From positions 62,001-126,000 of the forward strand of contig NZ_SHMH01000005.1 of NCBI RefSeq assembly GCF_004283755.1: a stretch of 64,000 nt of DNA, in the 5' to 3' direction. Under the pieces are notes generated by a model that saw only the letters and a program-made list of their open reading frames with translations, searched no databases and was not told the DNA's origin. Positions 20,476-28,772 of this stretch are shown in pieces (the first letter of the stretch is position 1; every line of letters begins with the position of its first letter). Made by a program: the position numbers and the translations under genes. Source of the DNA: Pseudoxanthomonas winnipegensis. Its GTDB lineage: Bacteria; Pseudomonadota; Gammaproteobacteria; Xanthomonadales; Xanthomonadaceae.

Positions 20476-20495
20476 ATTCCCGCGCACGCGGAAAT
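20476..20495. repeat. ATTCCC-type palindrome between exonuclease and ligase genes
   Basis: ATTCCCGCGCACGCGGAAAT, with one arm mismatch, preceded by GTC and followed by CCAGGGACTT, is the left half of the dispersed repeat unit. The remainder of the 20420-20600 gap contains nothing recognised. Confidence 0.6.
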
Positions 20496-20600
20496 CCAGG
20501 GACTTCGCTTTCGGTCCCACGGCACAGCAGAGCGATGAGGAAGAGAACGCGCCCTTGCAGGCAGCAAGGCAAGCGCGCGAGGGCGACAACACAGGCCGCT

Positions 20601-21602
20601 TCACTCCTCGCTCCCGTAATCGGTGCGGAAGGCTTCGGCCGCGATGCCGGCCTCGTTCATCGCGCGGATGATGGCGTCGGTGTTGCCGTGCGTGGCGATC
20701 ACCCGACGCGCGCCGGTCTCGCGCACGGTGCGCAGCAGATCCGGCCAATCGGCGTGGTCGGAGACCACGAAGCCGCGATCGTAATTGCGCCGACGGCGGT
20801 TGCCGCGCACGCGCATCCAGCCCGAGGCGAAGCCCTGCTGCGCCTTGCGGAAGCGCCGGATCCACGGGCTGCCCGCCGCCGACGGCGGCGCCAGGATCAG
20901 CTGGCCGGCGTAGTCGCTGCCCTTGGCCGTCTCCGACACCGGCAAGGTGTCGAGCATGGCGATGCCGGCGCCGCGATAGACCTCCACGCCGGCCTGGATC
21001 GCGCCGTGCAGCAGCGCCGGCTGATCGTCCAGATCGCGTAGCTCGGCCAGCAGCCGCTGCGCCTTGCCCAGTGCGTAGCAGTAGAGGATCGCCGCCTCGC
21101 CGCGCTGCGCGCAGTGTCGGCGCCAGGCGACGATCTCGCGCGCGACCTCGCGTGTGTCCGGCCAGCGGTAGATGGGCAGGCCGAAGGTCGCCTCGGTGAT
21201 GAAGGTGTCGCACTGCACCACCTCGAACGGCGCGCAGGTCGGGTCCGGCTGGCGCTTGTAGTCGCCCGAGGCGACCCAGACCCGATCGCCCACTTCCACC
21301 CGCACCTGCGCCGAGCCCAGCACATGGCCGGCCGAATGCAGCGACAGGCGCGCATCGCCGATCCGGAAGGCCTCGCCGTAGTCGTGGATGGCGTAGTCCT
21401 GCTCGCCCAGCCGCCACTGCAAAATCGGCAGGCTCTCGCGCGTGGCCCAGTAACGGCCCATGCCGGTGCGCGCGTGGTCACCGTGACCGTGGGTGATCAC
21501 CGCGCGCGGCACCGGCCGCCAGGGGTCGATATGGAAATCGCCGGCCGGGCAATACAGCCCTTCGGGACGCAGGACGATCAGGTCGTTTGAGGCTTGGGCC
21601 AT
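20601..21602 (-). CDS. Ligase-associated DNA damage response exonuclease
   Basis: A 333-residue metallo-beta-lactamase/beta-CASP nuclease related to archaeal and eukaryotic mRNA 3'-end and Artemis/SNM1 proteins. The metal site is seen in VITHGHGDHARTGMGRYWAT, then LHSAGHVLGSAQV, ASGDYKRQPDPTC, FITEATFGLPIY, and a late VVSDHADWPDLL. It is the first gene of the four-gene cluster exonuclease-ligase-helicase-PdeM. ATG 21602 (MAQASNDLIVLRPEG) is preferred; a GTG ten codons upstream is possible. The upstream 158 bases hold no convincing LexA box or promoter. Confidence 0.9.
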   Translation of the reverse strand: MAQASNDLIVLRPEGLYCPAGDFHIDPWRPVPRAVITHGHGDHARTGMGRYWATRESLPILQWRLGEQDYAIHDYGEAFRIGDARLSLHSAGHVLGSAQVRVEVGDRVWVASGDYKRQPDPTCAPFEVVQCDTFITEATFGLPIYRWPDTREVAREIVAWRRHCAQRGEAAILYCYALGKAQRLLAELRDLDDQPALLHGAIQAGVEVYRGAGIAMLDTLPVSETAKGSDYAGQLILAPPSAAGSPWIRRFRKAQQGFASGWMRVRGNRRRRNYDRGFVVSDHADWPDLLRTVRETGARRVIATHGNTDAIIRAMNEAGIAAEAFRTDYGSEE

Positions 21603-21760
21603 GGTCGGGAGGGTGCGGACTGGGATGTGCACAGGCCGCCAACGTTGGGACCGGCCGTCTCAGAACCTGAGATCGAACCCGAACCGCAGCTGACGCATCG
21701 GGCTTACGCCGCCACAACACCATGACCTGCAAGCTGCAGGCAAGCGGACTAGGAGGACTC

Positions 21761-22300
21761 ATGAGAACAACGCTGCTACCCATGCTGCTGCTTGCGCTGA
21801 GCGCCTGCGCACCAGAGGCGCCGCAGGCCGACGCACCGGTTGCTTCAGCGCCTGCGGCTTCCACGACACCGGTCGCATCGATGCCGGCCTCAGAACCGGC
21901 TGCGCCGCAGGCGTCGGACAAGGACGCCGAGGTCGATGCCCGCATCGATCAGGTCCTGGGCGACCACGCGGCCTATCGCAGCGTGTTGGAGCGGCTGCAG
22001 GTGGCAGTCAAGGCGGACGACCGACCCGCCGTGGCGGCGCTGATGCGCTATCCCTTCGAGGTGCGCCTGGCCGATCGCAAGCGGCGCATCGACAACGCGC
22101 AGGACTTCGTCGCGCAGTACCAGCAGATCCTGACGCCCGCCATCGCGCAGGTCATCACCGCCCAGCGCTATGGCGCGCTCCAGGTGAACCAGAACGGCGT
22201 GATGCTGGGTAGCGGCCAGGTGTGGATCAACGGCGTGTGCAACGACGCGGCCTGCAAGGATGTCGACGTCAAGGTCGTCGCGCTGCAGCAGGGCGGCTGA
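21761..22300 (+). CDS. Small predicted lipoprotein, unknown function
   Basis: A 179-residue protein with a lipoprotein signal (MRTTLLPMLLLALSAC; lipid-modified Cys16) and an excellent Shine-Dalgarno (AGGAGG) six bases before ATG 21761. An Ala/Pro/Ser linker (about 17-50) leads to a folded domain YRSVLERLQVAVKADDRPAV, then RYPFEVRL, QYQQILTPAIAQVI and GSGQVWINGVCNDAACKD. The alternating helices and strands and final GxVWI pattern resemble NTF2-like/DUF4440-type domains, but I do not recognise the family. Two cysteines near the end could form a disulfide in the periplasm. Only 37 bases separate it from aidB, possibly in one transcript. Confidence 0.75.
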   Translation: MRTTLLPMLLLALSACAPEAPQADAPVASAPAASTTPVASMPASEPAAPQASDKDAEVDARIDQVLGDHAAYRSVLERLQVAVKADDRPAVAALMRYPFEVRLADRKRRIDNAQDFVAQYQQILTPAIAQVITAQRYGALQVNQNGVMLGSGQVWINGVCNDAACKDVDVKVVALQQGG

Positions 22301-22336
22301 CCGTTCCTGCGGCACAATCGGCGCGGGAGGAGTCCG

Positions 22337-23980
22337 ATGATGGAACACCGCGCCACGCCCGCCTTCGAGACCCACACGGTCGACAATCAGCCGCCGGAGT
22401 TCGCGCCGTGCGATCTCTGGACCGACGATGTAGTGCTGCGTGAGGGCTGCACGCGCGAGGGCGCCGGCGACTTCGCCGCCGCGCTGCAGGCCTATGGCGC
22501 ACAGGCAGGCAGCGAACTCTATGCCCTGGGCTTCGACGCCAATCGCGACAAGCCGCGGCTGAAGACGCACGACCGCTTCGGCCATCGCATCGATCTGGTC
22601 GAATTCCATCCCGCCTATCACCAGCTGCTGCACGCGGCCAAGGCCGGCGGCGTCGCCGGGTTGTCCTGGCACACGCCGCGGCCGGGCGCGCATGTCGCCC
22701 GGGCCGCGCTCAGCTATCTGCATCACCAGGCCGAGGCCGGCACCAGCTGCCCGTTGACCATGACCCACGCCGCGGTCCCGGTGCTGCGCCGCGAGCCCGC
22801 CCTGCGCGAATGGGCGGGCAAGGCCGCCGCCCCGCACTACGACCCGCGCGATGTGCCCATCGCCGACAAGACCGGCATCACCTTAGGCATGGGCATGACC
22901 GAGAAGCAGGGCGGCTCGGACGTGCGCAGCAACGCCACGCGCGCCACGCCGCTGGCGGGCGAGGGCGAGTACGCGCTGGTCGGGCACAAGTGGTTCTTCT
23001 CCGCGCCCATGTCCGACGGCTGGCTGGTCCTGGCCCAGGCGCCGGGCGGGCTGAGCTGCTTCCTGATGCCGCGCCGCCTGCCCGATGGCCAGAAGAACGC
23101 CTTCCGGCTGATGCGGCTCAAGGACAAGCTGGGCGACTGGGCCAACGCGTCCAGCGAGGTCGAGTTCACCGGCGCCTGGGCGCGGCGCATCGGCGAGGAA
23201 GGGCGCGGCGTGGCCACCATCCTGCAGATGGTCATGCTCACCCGGCTGGACTGCATGCTCGGCGCCACCGCCGAGATGCGCATGGCCCTGGCCCAGGCCG
23301 TGCATCACGCGCGCCATCGCGCCAGCTTCGGCAAGCCGCTGGCCGCCCACGCGCTCATGCGCAACGTGCTGGCCGACCTGACGCTGGAATGGGAGGCCGC
23401 GCTGGCGCTGGCCCTGCGCGTGGCCGGCGCGGTCGATCGCGGCGCGCACGATCCGCACGAGGCCGCGCTGGCGCGCGTGACCACCGCCATCGGCAAGTAC
23501 TGGCTGTGCCGCCGCGCGCCGGCCTTCGTCAACGAGGCGCAGGAATGCCTGGGCGGCGCCGGCTACGTCGAGGAATCGATCCTGCCGCGCCTGTTCCGGC
23601 AGTCGCCGCTCAACGGCATCTGGGAAGGCAGCGGCAACATCCAGTGCCTGGACGTGCTACGCGCCTTGGGCAGGGAGCCCGACTGCAGCTAGGCGCTGCT
23701 GGACGAGCTGAACGCCGCGAGCGGGCAGGATCGCGACTACGACCGCCAGCTGGACCTCGTCGCCGCGCAGCTGGCCGGCCGCGCGCTGGTCGAATCCGGC
23801 GCGCGCCTGCTGGTCGAGCGCGTGGCGCTGCTGCTGCAGGCCGGCGTGCTGCTGCGCACGGGCAGCCCCGTGGCCGAGCCGTTCTGCCGCTCGCGCCTGG
23901 GCGGGGCGCACGGACTGGCGATGGGTACGCTGCCGGCGGAGACGGATTTCGCGCCGCTGATCGGGCGTGCCCTGCCCTGA
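22337..23980 (+). pseudogene. aidB: AidB-type acyl-CoA dehydrogenase interrupted by an amber codon
   Basis: A homologue of the adaptive-response flavoprotein AidB (isovaleryl-CoA dehydrogenase family, DNA-binding C-terminus). The first 451 residues contain LGMGMTEKQGGSDVRSNAT, GHKWFFSAPMSDGWLVL, RHRASFGKPLAAHALMR and YVEESILPRLFRQSPLNGIW, all normal. A TAG at 23690-23692 stops translation, but the same frame continues for 95 codons (ALLDELNAASGQDRDYDRQL and on to PLIGRALP, stop 23978-23980) with sequence expected of AidB's C-terminal DNA-binding part. One base change (CAG to TAG, for example) would explain it. RBS GGAGGAG precedes the start. Either a recent pseudogene, a truncated protein of 451 residues, or a sequencing error. 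Confidence 0.85.
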
Positions 23981-23987
23981 GCGCGAA

Positions 23988-24581
23988 TCAATCGTCCAGG
24001 CCGAGGCCAGCCATGATCCGCGCAAGGTTTTTCTCGACCCGCGCCTGGCGGGTCTTGGACTGCTTGGCCGACGAGAAATGCAGCAGATAACCGCGTTGGC
24101 GGCCCGGCGTCAGGCCTTCGAAGGCGGCCTTCAGCGCCGCGTCTTCCTCCAGCCGTGAGCGGAACTCGTCCGCCACGGGAAAATCGGCGGTCTTCCTGGG
24201 GGCGATCTTGAGCCCGGCCTGTTCGACCGCAATGGCCGCCTCGACATAGGCCTTCAGTGTCGCGGCTTCGCCTTTGATCTGATCCAGTGCGGTGAAGCGG
24301 ATCTGCCGCGCCGATCGTACGTACTCGGTCTGCTGGACCAGCAGGCCATCTAGGTCGGGCATCAGCGCGCCCTTCATGAACAGCAGGGCGCAGTACTCCT
24401 TGAAGCGGTGCATCAGCACGACGTTCGCCTTGCCCAGCGCATAGCAGGGCTGGCCCCACTTCAGGTCCTCGGTCAGCGGCGTCTGGCGCAGGATCGATCG
24501 CAGCGCCTCGAACTCGGCCCGCCAACGCTCGGCCCGCACCATGAATGCATCCACCTTGGGATTTGCCGTCGCTGCCGTCAT
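23988..24581 (-). CDS. YdeI/OmdA family protein
   Basis: A 197-residue protein with a DUF1801-like N-terminal domain (WRAEFEALRSILRQTPLTED, then LKWGQPCYAL and NVVLMHRFKEYCALLFMKGA) and a C-terminal bacteriocin-protection/OmdA domain (LTPGRQRGYLLHFSSAKQSK, then TRQARVEKNLARI). These are cytosolic proteins of unclear role; some members are linked to antimicrobial peptide resistance or cell-envelope stress. It is transcribed toward the interrupted aidB gene and ends 7 bases from aidB's ancestral stop. Confidence 0.85.
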   Translation of the reverse strand: MTAATANPKVDAFMVRAERWRAEFEALRSILRQTPLTEDLKWGQPCYALGKANVVLMHRFKEYCALLFMKGALMPDLDGLLVQQTEYVRSARQIRFTALDQIKGEAATLKAYVEAAIAVEQAGLKIAPRKTADFPVADEFRSRLEEDAALKAAFEGLTPGRQRGYLLHFSSAKQSKTRQARVEKNLARIMAGLGLDD

Positions 24582-24625
24582 CGCGCTCTTCCGTCTGCGT
24601 GCTTGTTCGAACTTGAGGGCAAGCG

Positions 24626-25366
24626 TCAGCGATCGACGCCCACGCCCTTGGCCATCGCGCGCGAGCCGGTCAGGATCATGCGCAGCATGGTGGAGAGCTG
24701 GCCGATCAGCTCGGGATCGCGTTCGCGCGGCAGGTCCATGGCGCTGGCGCCGGCGGCGAACACCAGGCGGGTGATCGCCTTGGAGACCAGGGCCGGCTGG
24801 TGCAGGGTGGCGCCCTCGGCCGCCGCCAGGCGCACCAGGTCCACCTGCAGCTCGTCCTCGAAGTAGGTGAGCTCGCGCTCGACCGCCGCCTTGAACGCGT
24901 CCGAGCCGACCATGCCCTCGCGCAGCATCACGTGCAGCAGCTTGTCGTCGGCCCGTAACTGCTCCATGAAAGTCTCCACCGACAGGCGGATCACGCTGCG
25001 GTCGGTCGAGGCCGCGCGCTGGCGGGCCTGGCCGATGATCTGGCGCAGCGAGCGGCCGGCCAGGTCGATCAGGGCCACGGCCAGCTCGTCCATGTCGCGG
25101 AACTGGCGATAGAAGCTGTTCGGCGCGATCCCGGCCTCGCGGGCGACCTCGCGCAGGCTCAGCGAGGACAGGCTGCGGTGCGGGCCGACCAGGCGCAGGG
25201 CGGCGGCCAGCAGGTCCTGGCGCGAGATGGCGGCGCGGCGGCCGCCGCTGGCGTCGTCGGAGCTGGGGTCGATGGCGGCGGACTCGGTAGCGGGCACTGC
25301 GGATCCTGGTCCGTGCGGGGCGCCGCCATCATAGCCCCTCACATGAATATACAAGTGTATAGACAT
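24626..25366 (-). CDS. TetR-family regulator, FabR/DesT-like
   Basis: A 246-residue TetR regulator. The helix-turn-helix lies around residues 65-100 (LSLREVAREAGIAPNSFYRQ followed by FRDMDELAVALIDL), and the C-terminal ligand domain contains AITRLVFAAGASAMDL. This resembles FabR of E. coli and DesT of Pseudomonas, which sense the ratio of unsaturated to saturated acyl thioesters and repress unsaturated fatty-acid genes. It is divergent from a ferredoxin reductase and a fatty-acid desaturase, the gene types DesT controls. The ATG at 25366 lies just beside the palindrome TATACAAGTGTATA; a start at GTG 25342 is also possible, as the first ~45 residues are disordered. Confidence 0.85.
   Translation of the reverse strand: MSIHLYIHVRGYDGGAPHGPGSAVPATESAAIDPSSDDASGGRRAAISRQDLLAAALRLVGPHRSLSSLSLREVAREAGIAPNSFYRQFRDMDELAVALIDLAGRSLRQIIGQARQRAASTDRSVIRLSVETFMEQLRADDKLLHVMLREGMVGSDAFKAAVERELTYFEDELQVDLVRLAAAEGATLHQPALVSKAITRLVFAAGASAMDLPRERDPELIGQLSTMLRMILTGSRAMAKGVGVDR
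25348..25361. promoter_or_regulatory. Palindromic operator for the TetR/desaturase intergenic region
   Basis: TATACA-AG-TGTATA is a perfect inverted repeat with a 2-base centre. It touches the -35 box of the desaturase promoter (TAGACA, 25360-25365) and the start of the regulator gene, a good position to repress both. Confidence 0.6.
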
Positions 25367-25387
25367 CCGTTCTCACGCCTGTATAGT
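25360..25387 (+). promoter_or_regulatory. Promoter of the desaturase operon
   Basis: -35 TAGACA (25360-25365), 16-base spacer, -10 TATAGT (25382-25387). Transcription would begin near 25394, within a few bases of the ATG at 25396, so the message would be leaderless or nearly so; no ribosome-binding site is visible. Confidence 0.55.
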
Positions 25388-25395
25388 GCATGGCC

Positions 25396-26478
25396 ATGAA
25401 TGCGATCCGTCGTCCTCGTTCCAGCTCCCCGGTCCAGCGCGTCGCCCGTCGCCTGGTCGAGCCGGCGGTCTTCGACTTCTGGGCCAGCCGGGTCCACCCG
25501 CTGTGGAGCTGGGAGCGCCCGCTGGCGCGCCTGCGCGAGCGCCGCCAGGCCGCCGAAGGCGCGGTCACGCTGGTGCTGCAGACCAACCGCCATTTCGCCG
25601 GGCTGCGCGCCGGTCAGCACATCAACCTGGGCGTGGAGCTGGACGGCGCCCGGATCACCCGCAGCTACAGCCCCAGCAAGGTCGCCGGCAACCGGATCGA
25701 GATCACCGTGCGTGAGGTCGAAGGCGGGCGGGTCAGCCAGCATCTGTGCCGGCACGCGCGCATCGGCGAGGTGTTCGCGCTGGGCGCGGCCTTCGGCACC
25801 ATGACCCTGCCGGCCGCCGTGCACGGCCCCTGGCTGTTCCTGGCCGCCGGCAGCGGCATCACGCCGCTGATGGCGATGCTGCGCGAGCTGGACGCGGCCG
25901 GCATGCCGGTTGAGCTGGACCTGGTCTACTGGGCGCGCACCCGCGCCGAGGTCTGCTTCGCCGACGAGCTTGCCGCGCTGGCCGCGCGCCATCGCGGCCT
26001 GCGCGTCCATCTGCGGCTGACCCGGCAGGCCGATGGCCCGGCGGCGCCGCGCATCGACGACACCGACCTGGCCGCGCTGGTGCCCGAGCTCGGCCATCGC
26101 CAGGTGTTCGCCTGCGGCCCGCACGGCTTCGTGCAGAGCGCGCGTGCGCAGCTGGAAGGGCGTGTGGTGCGGTTCGAGGCCGAGGCCTTCACCCCGCCGC
26201 GCGCGCTGCCGGGCGAGGGCGGCAGCGTCGCCCTCACCCTGTCACGCAGCGGGCGCACGCTGACCGTGCCGCGCGATGCCTCGCTGCTGGAGGCGCTGGA
26301 GGCGCAGGGCCTGCGCCCGGCCTCGGGCTGCCGCATGGGCATCTGCAATACCTGCGCCTGCACGCGGCGCGAGGGCATCACGCGCGACACCCAGACCAAT
26401 GCGCGTTCGGGCGAGCCCGACGCCACCGTGCGCCTGTGCATCAGCGCCGCGGCCACCGACCTGACGCTGGACCTTTGA
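25396..26478 (+). CDS. Ferredoxin reductase with C-terminal 2Fe-2S domain (desaturase partner)
   Basis: A 360-residue electron-transfer flavoprotein. An FAD domain (HINLGVELDGARITRSYSPS) is followed by an NAD(P) domain (LFLAAGSGITPLMAMLREL and FACGPHGFVQSAR) and a plant-type [2Fe-2S] domain with cysteines in GCRMGICNTCACTRREG and VRLCIS. This is the layout of DesC/HcaE-like reductases that supply electrons to membrane desaturases. The desaturase gene follows with a one-base stop/start overlap (TGATG). ATG 25396 is used; ATG 25390 is two codons earlier. Divergent from its probable TetR repressor. Confidence 0.9.
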   Translation: MNAIRRPRSSSPVQRVARRLVEPAVFDFWASRVHPLWSWERPLARLRERRQAAEGAVTLVLQTNRHFAGLRAGQHINLGVELDGARITRSYSPSKVAGNRIEITVREVEGGRVSQHLCRHARIGEVFALGAAFGTMTLPAAVHGPWLFLAAGSGITPLMAMLRELDAAGMPVELDLVYWARTRAEVCFADELAALAARHRGLRVHLRLTRQADGPAAPRIDDTDLAALVPELGHRQVFACGPHGFVQSARAQLEGRVVRFEAEAFTPPRALPGEGGSVALTLSRSGRTLTVPRDASLLEALEAQGLRPASGCRMGICNTCACTRREGITRDTQTNARSGEPDATVRLCISAAATDLTLDL

Positions 26479-27608
26479 TGAGCAAGCACAACCGCCCCCT
26501 GTCCCAGGACGAGCTGCAGCGCTTCGGCGCCGAGCTGGACGCCCTGCGCGCCCGCACCGTGGCCACGCTCGGCGCGCGCGATGCGCGCTACATCCGCCGC
26601 GCGGTCGCGGCGGTGCGCTGGAGCGGCGCGCTGGGCCGCATCGCGCTGTTCGCCGGCGCGGTGGGCGGGGCCTTCGTGCCGGCGCTGCTGTGGCCGCTGT
26701 GCGTGCTCGGCACCGCGCTGCTGGCGCTGTCCAAGATCCTGGAGAACATGACCGTCGGCCACAACGTGATCCACGGCCAGTACGACTGGATGGGCGATCC
26801 GCAGCTGCACAGCCGCAGCTACGAGTGGGACATCGTGGCCACCAGCGAGAACTGGAAGAAGACCCACAACTTCCGACACCACACCTACACCAACGTGCGC
26901 GGGCTGGACGACGACATCGGCTACGGTCTGCTGCGCATCTTCCCCGAGCAGCGCTGGAAGCCGTTCTACCTGCTGCAGCCGCCGATCGCGGTGGTGTTCT
27001 GCCTGCTGTTCGAGTGGGGCGTGGCGATCCAGGACCTGCGCCTGGGCCGCTGGCTGGCCGGCAAGATGAGCTTCAGGCAGCTGCGCGCGCAGTTCGCGCC
27101 GGTCGGCCGCAAGATGGGCCGGCAGGTGCTGAAGGACTATGTGCTGTTCCCGGCGCTGGCCGGGCCGTGGTTCCTGCCGGTGCTGCTGGGCAACCTGGCG
27201 GCGAACATGCTGCGCAGCATCTGGACCTATGTGGTGATCTTCTGCGGTCACTTCACCGCCGATGCGGAGACCTTCCCAAAAGACTGCGTGCGCAACGAGA
27301 GCCGTGGCCACTGGTATCTGCGCCAGCTGCGCGGGTCGTCCAACATCTCCGGCGGTGCGCTGGTGGACGTGCTCACCGGCGATCTGAGTCACCAGATCGA
27401 GCATCACTTCTTCCCCGACATCCCGGCCAACCGTTACAGCGAGATGGCGGCGGAGGTGCGCGAGATCTGTGCGCGCTACGGGCAGCACTACAACACCGGC
27501 TCGCTGTTCAAGCAGTTCAGCCAGGTGGCCTGGCGCATCGTGCGCCATGCGTTCCCGAGCCGGCCGCGCCGGGTGCGCGCGCTGGTCGAGGCGCCCGCGG
27601 CGGGCTGA
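26478..27608 (+). CDS. Membrane fatty acid desaturase (DesB-like)
   Basis: A 376-residue integral membrane di-iron desaturase. Histidine boxes: GHNVIHGQYDW, KKTHNFRHHTYTN and SHQIEHHFFPD, separated by hydrophobic hairpins (ALLWPLCVLGTALLAL; PPIAVVFCLLFEW; WFLPVLLGNLAANML). The enzyme introduces a double bond into acyl chains of phospholipid or acyl-CoA, adjusting membrane fluidity. Translationally coupled to the reductase that powers it. The pair and the divergent TetR gene together match the DesT-DesCB control circuit of Pseudomonas, but with gene order reductase first. Confidence 0.93.
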   Translation: MSKHNRPLSQDELQRFGAELDALRARTVATLGARDARYIRRAVAAVRWSGALGRIALFAGAVGGAFVPALLWPLCVLGTALLALSKILENMTVGHNVIHGQYDWMGDPQLHSRSYEWDIVATSENWKKTHNFRHHTYTNVRGLDDDIGYGLLRIFPEQRWKPFYLLQPPIAVVFCLLFEWGVAIQDLRLGRWLAGKMSFRQLRAQFAPVGRKMGRQVLKDYVLFPALAGPWFLPVLLGNLAANMLRSIWTYVVIFCGHFTADAETFPKDCVRNESRGHWYLRQLRGSSNISGGALVDVLTGDLSHQIEHHFFPDIPANRYSEMAAEVREICARYGQHYNTGSLFKQFSQVAWRIVRHAFPSRPRRVRALVEAPAAG

Positions 27609-27696
27609 ACCGCGCTGCGTGCGCGGAGCGGGCTTCACCGCGCAGCCAGCGGCATCGCGCTAGCGTGGCCGGACACTCACACAAAGGAGTTCGGTC

Positions 27697-28116
27697 ATGC
27701 TCAACCGGACCGTCATCCTGTCGATCGCGGCGCTGCCGATTCTGGCCGCCGCGCCGCTGGCGCAGGTGCAGCAGCTCAACCAGCCGCAGCCGGTGCAGAT
27801 TCCCAATGCGCGCGATGCTTCCGGCACGTCGCCCCAGCGCAGCACCGGGGTGCGCTCGGACGCGGGCCAGCGTGCGACCACGCCGCCGGTCAGTCCCAAG
27901 GGGCCTGCTACGGATGCACAGCGGCCCACGCAGCCCAGCAGCGTCACGCCCACTGCGCCGGCGACGCCCGCGCGCGTGATCGATGCGCAGGGCCGGCTGG
28001 TGCCGGGCGCGGTGCAGGTTGGTAACAACCAGGTGCTGGACCCGAAGACCGGGCGGATCTATCCCGTGACGCCGGCGGGTGACGGGCTTCGTATTGCGAC
28101 GCCGCCGAAGCCCTGA
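27697..28116 (+). CDS. Secreted Pro/Thr-rich hypothetical protein
   Basis: A 139-residue protein with signal peptide (LNRTVILSIAALPILAAAPLA) and a strong RBS (AAAGGAG, 8 bases upstream). The middle is a disordered Pro/Thr/Ser/Gln stretch; the end has a small conserved-looking segment RVIDAQGRLVPGAVQVGNNQ and DPKTGRIYPV, which reads like a beta-hairpin. No enzyme motif. Followed by a strong terminator. Function not recognised; a periplasmic or cell-surface location is likely. Confidence 0.7.
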   Translation: MLNRTVILSIAALPILAAAPLAQVQQLNQPQPVQIPNARDASGTSPQRSTGVRSDAGQRATTPPVSPKGPATDAQRPTQPSSVTPTAPATPARVIDAQGRLVPGAVQVGNNQVLDPKTGRIYPVTPAGDGLRIATPPKP

Positions 28117-28149
28117 GTGCTTTAGGGCTTTTAAGAGAAGCTACGTCAG

Positions 28150-28175
28150 AAAAGCCCGGTGCAAGCCGGGCTTTT
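28150..28175 (+). terminator. Rho-independent terminator
   Basis: A 10-bp stem (AAAAGCCCGG / CCGGGCTTTT) with a 6-base loop and a run of seven T, 34 bases after the preceding stop codon. The strongest intrinsic terminator in the window. Confidence 0.9.
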
Positions 28176-28237
28176 TTTGCGCGTTGTGGCGTTTTGCCTG
28201 ATCAGTGGCGAGAGGGGGAGGGCGCTGACTTCGGAGG

Positions 28238-28352
28238 GGCAGCGGTCCGGCGGGCGGCGCCCGCTTATCCCTCGATCAGGGCATCCTGCCCTGACTTGGG
28301 CGCTCGGCGTCCTGCCTCGCTAGTCGCGGACACCGCCCGCCGGCCCGCTGCC
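28238..28352. repeat. Branched foldback element
   Basis: Two arms of 22 bases (28238-28259 and 28331-28352) are inverted copies with two differences; the shared core is CCGGCGGGCGG. Between them sits a perfect hairpin TCAGGGCA-TCC-TGCCCTGA. No coding sequence is convincing in 28176-28772; this element and the GTAG pair at 28499 are the only structures found there. Confidence 0.6.
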
Positions 28353-28498
28353 GTGCGCGTCATGGATGGGGCTTCGGTTCGAAAGAAATCCTGATCTATT
28401 CGCCGCAAAGCCTCGATCCTGCCGCGCGTGGTACAGAGCGGACAGAATGAATCGCGGCGGCGCGCTTGGTGCTCGCGGAGCGCCAACCGAATCCCACC

Positions 28499-28574
28499 TG
28501 TAGAGCGGAGCTTGCTCCGCTGCGTTTCGTTCGGTTTGTGGGGAAAGCCCCAGCGGAGCAAGCTCCGCTCTACA
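28499..28574. repeat. GTAG-type REP pair (BIME-like)
   Basis: Two copies of GTAG plus the palindrome AGCGGAGCTTGCTCCGCT face each other, separated by a ~28-base linker (CGTTTCGTTCGGTTTGTGGG and AAAGCCCC). The same unit recurs at 31682 and 46821. The GTAG tetranucleotide is the hallmark of REPs mobilised by RAYT transposases. Confidence 0.8.
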
Positions 28575-28772
28575 GGCAGGCCGCTGCGCGATTCGAGGAG
28601 ACAGTTGTTCCCACCTGGCCGTGAGGCGCGGTCAGTCTTTTCCCATTCAAGCGTCGGCCATCGAGGGGGAGCCGAGCCGAGGGGCCGCGCTTGGCGTGGT
28701 CGAGGCGGGTGGGCGAAATACGCTCACCGCCCCGCACTCATCCCGTCGACTTGCCTGCTGCTCCGCAAGCCC

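Noticed and set aside
28194..28394. Possible 66-residue protein
   Set aside because: No RBS, no conserved pattern, and it runs through a foldback element.
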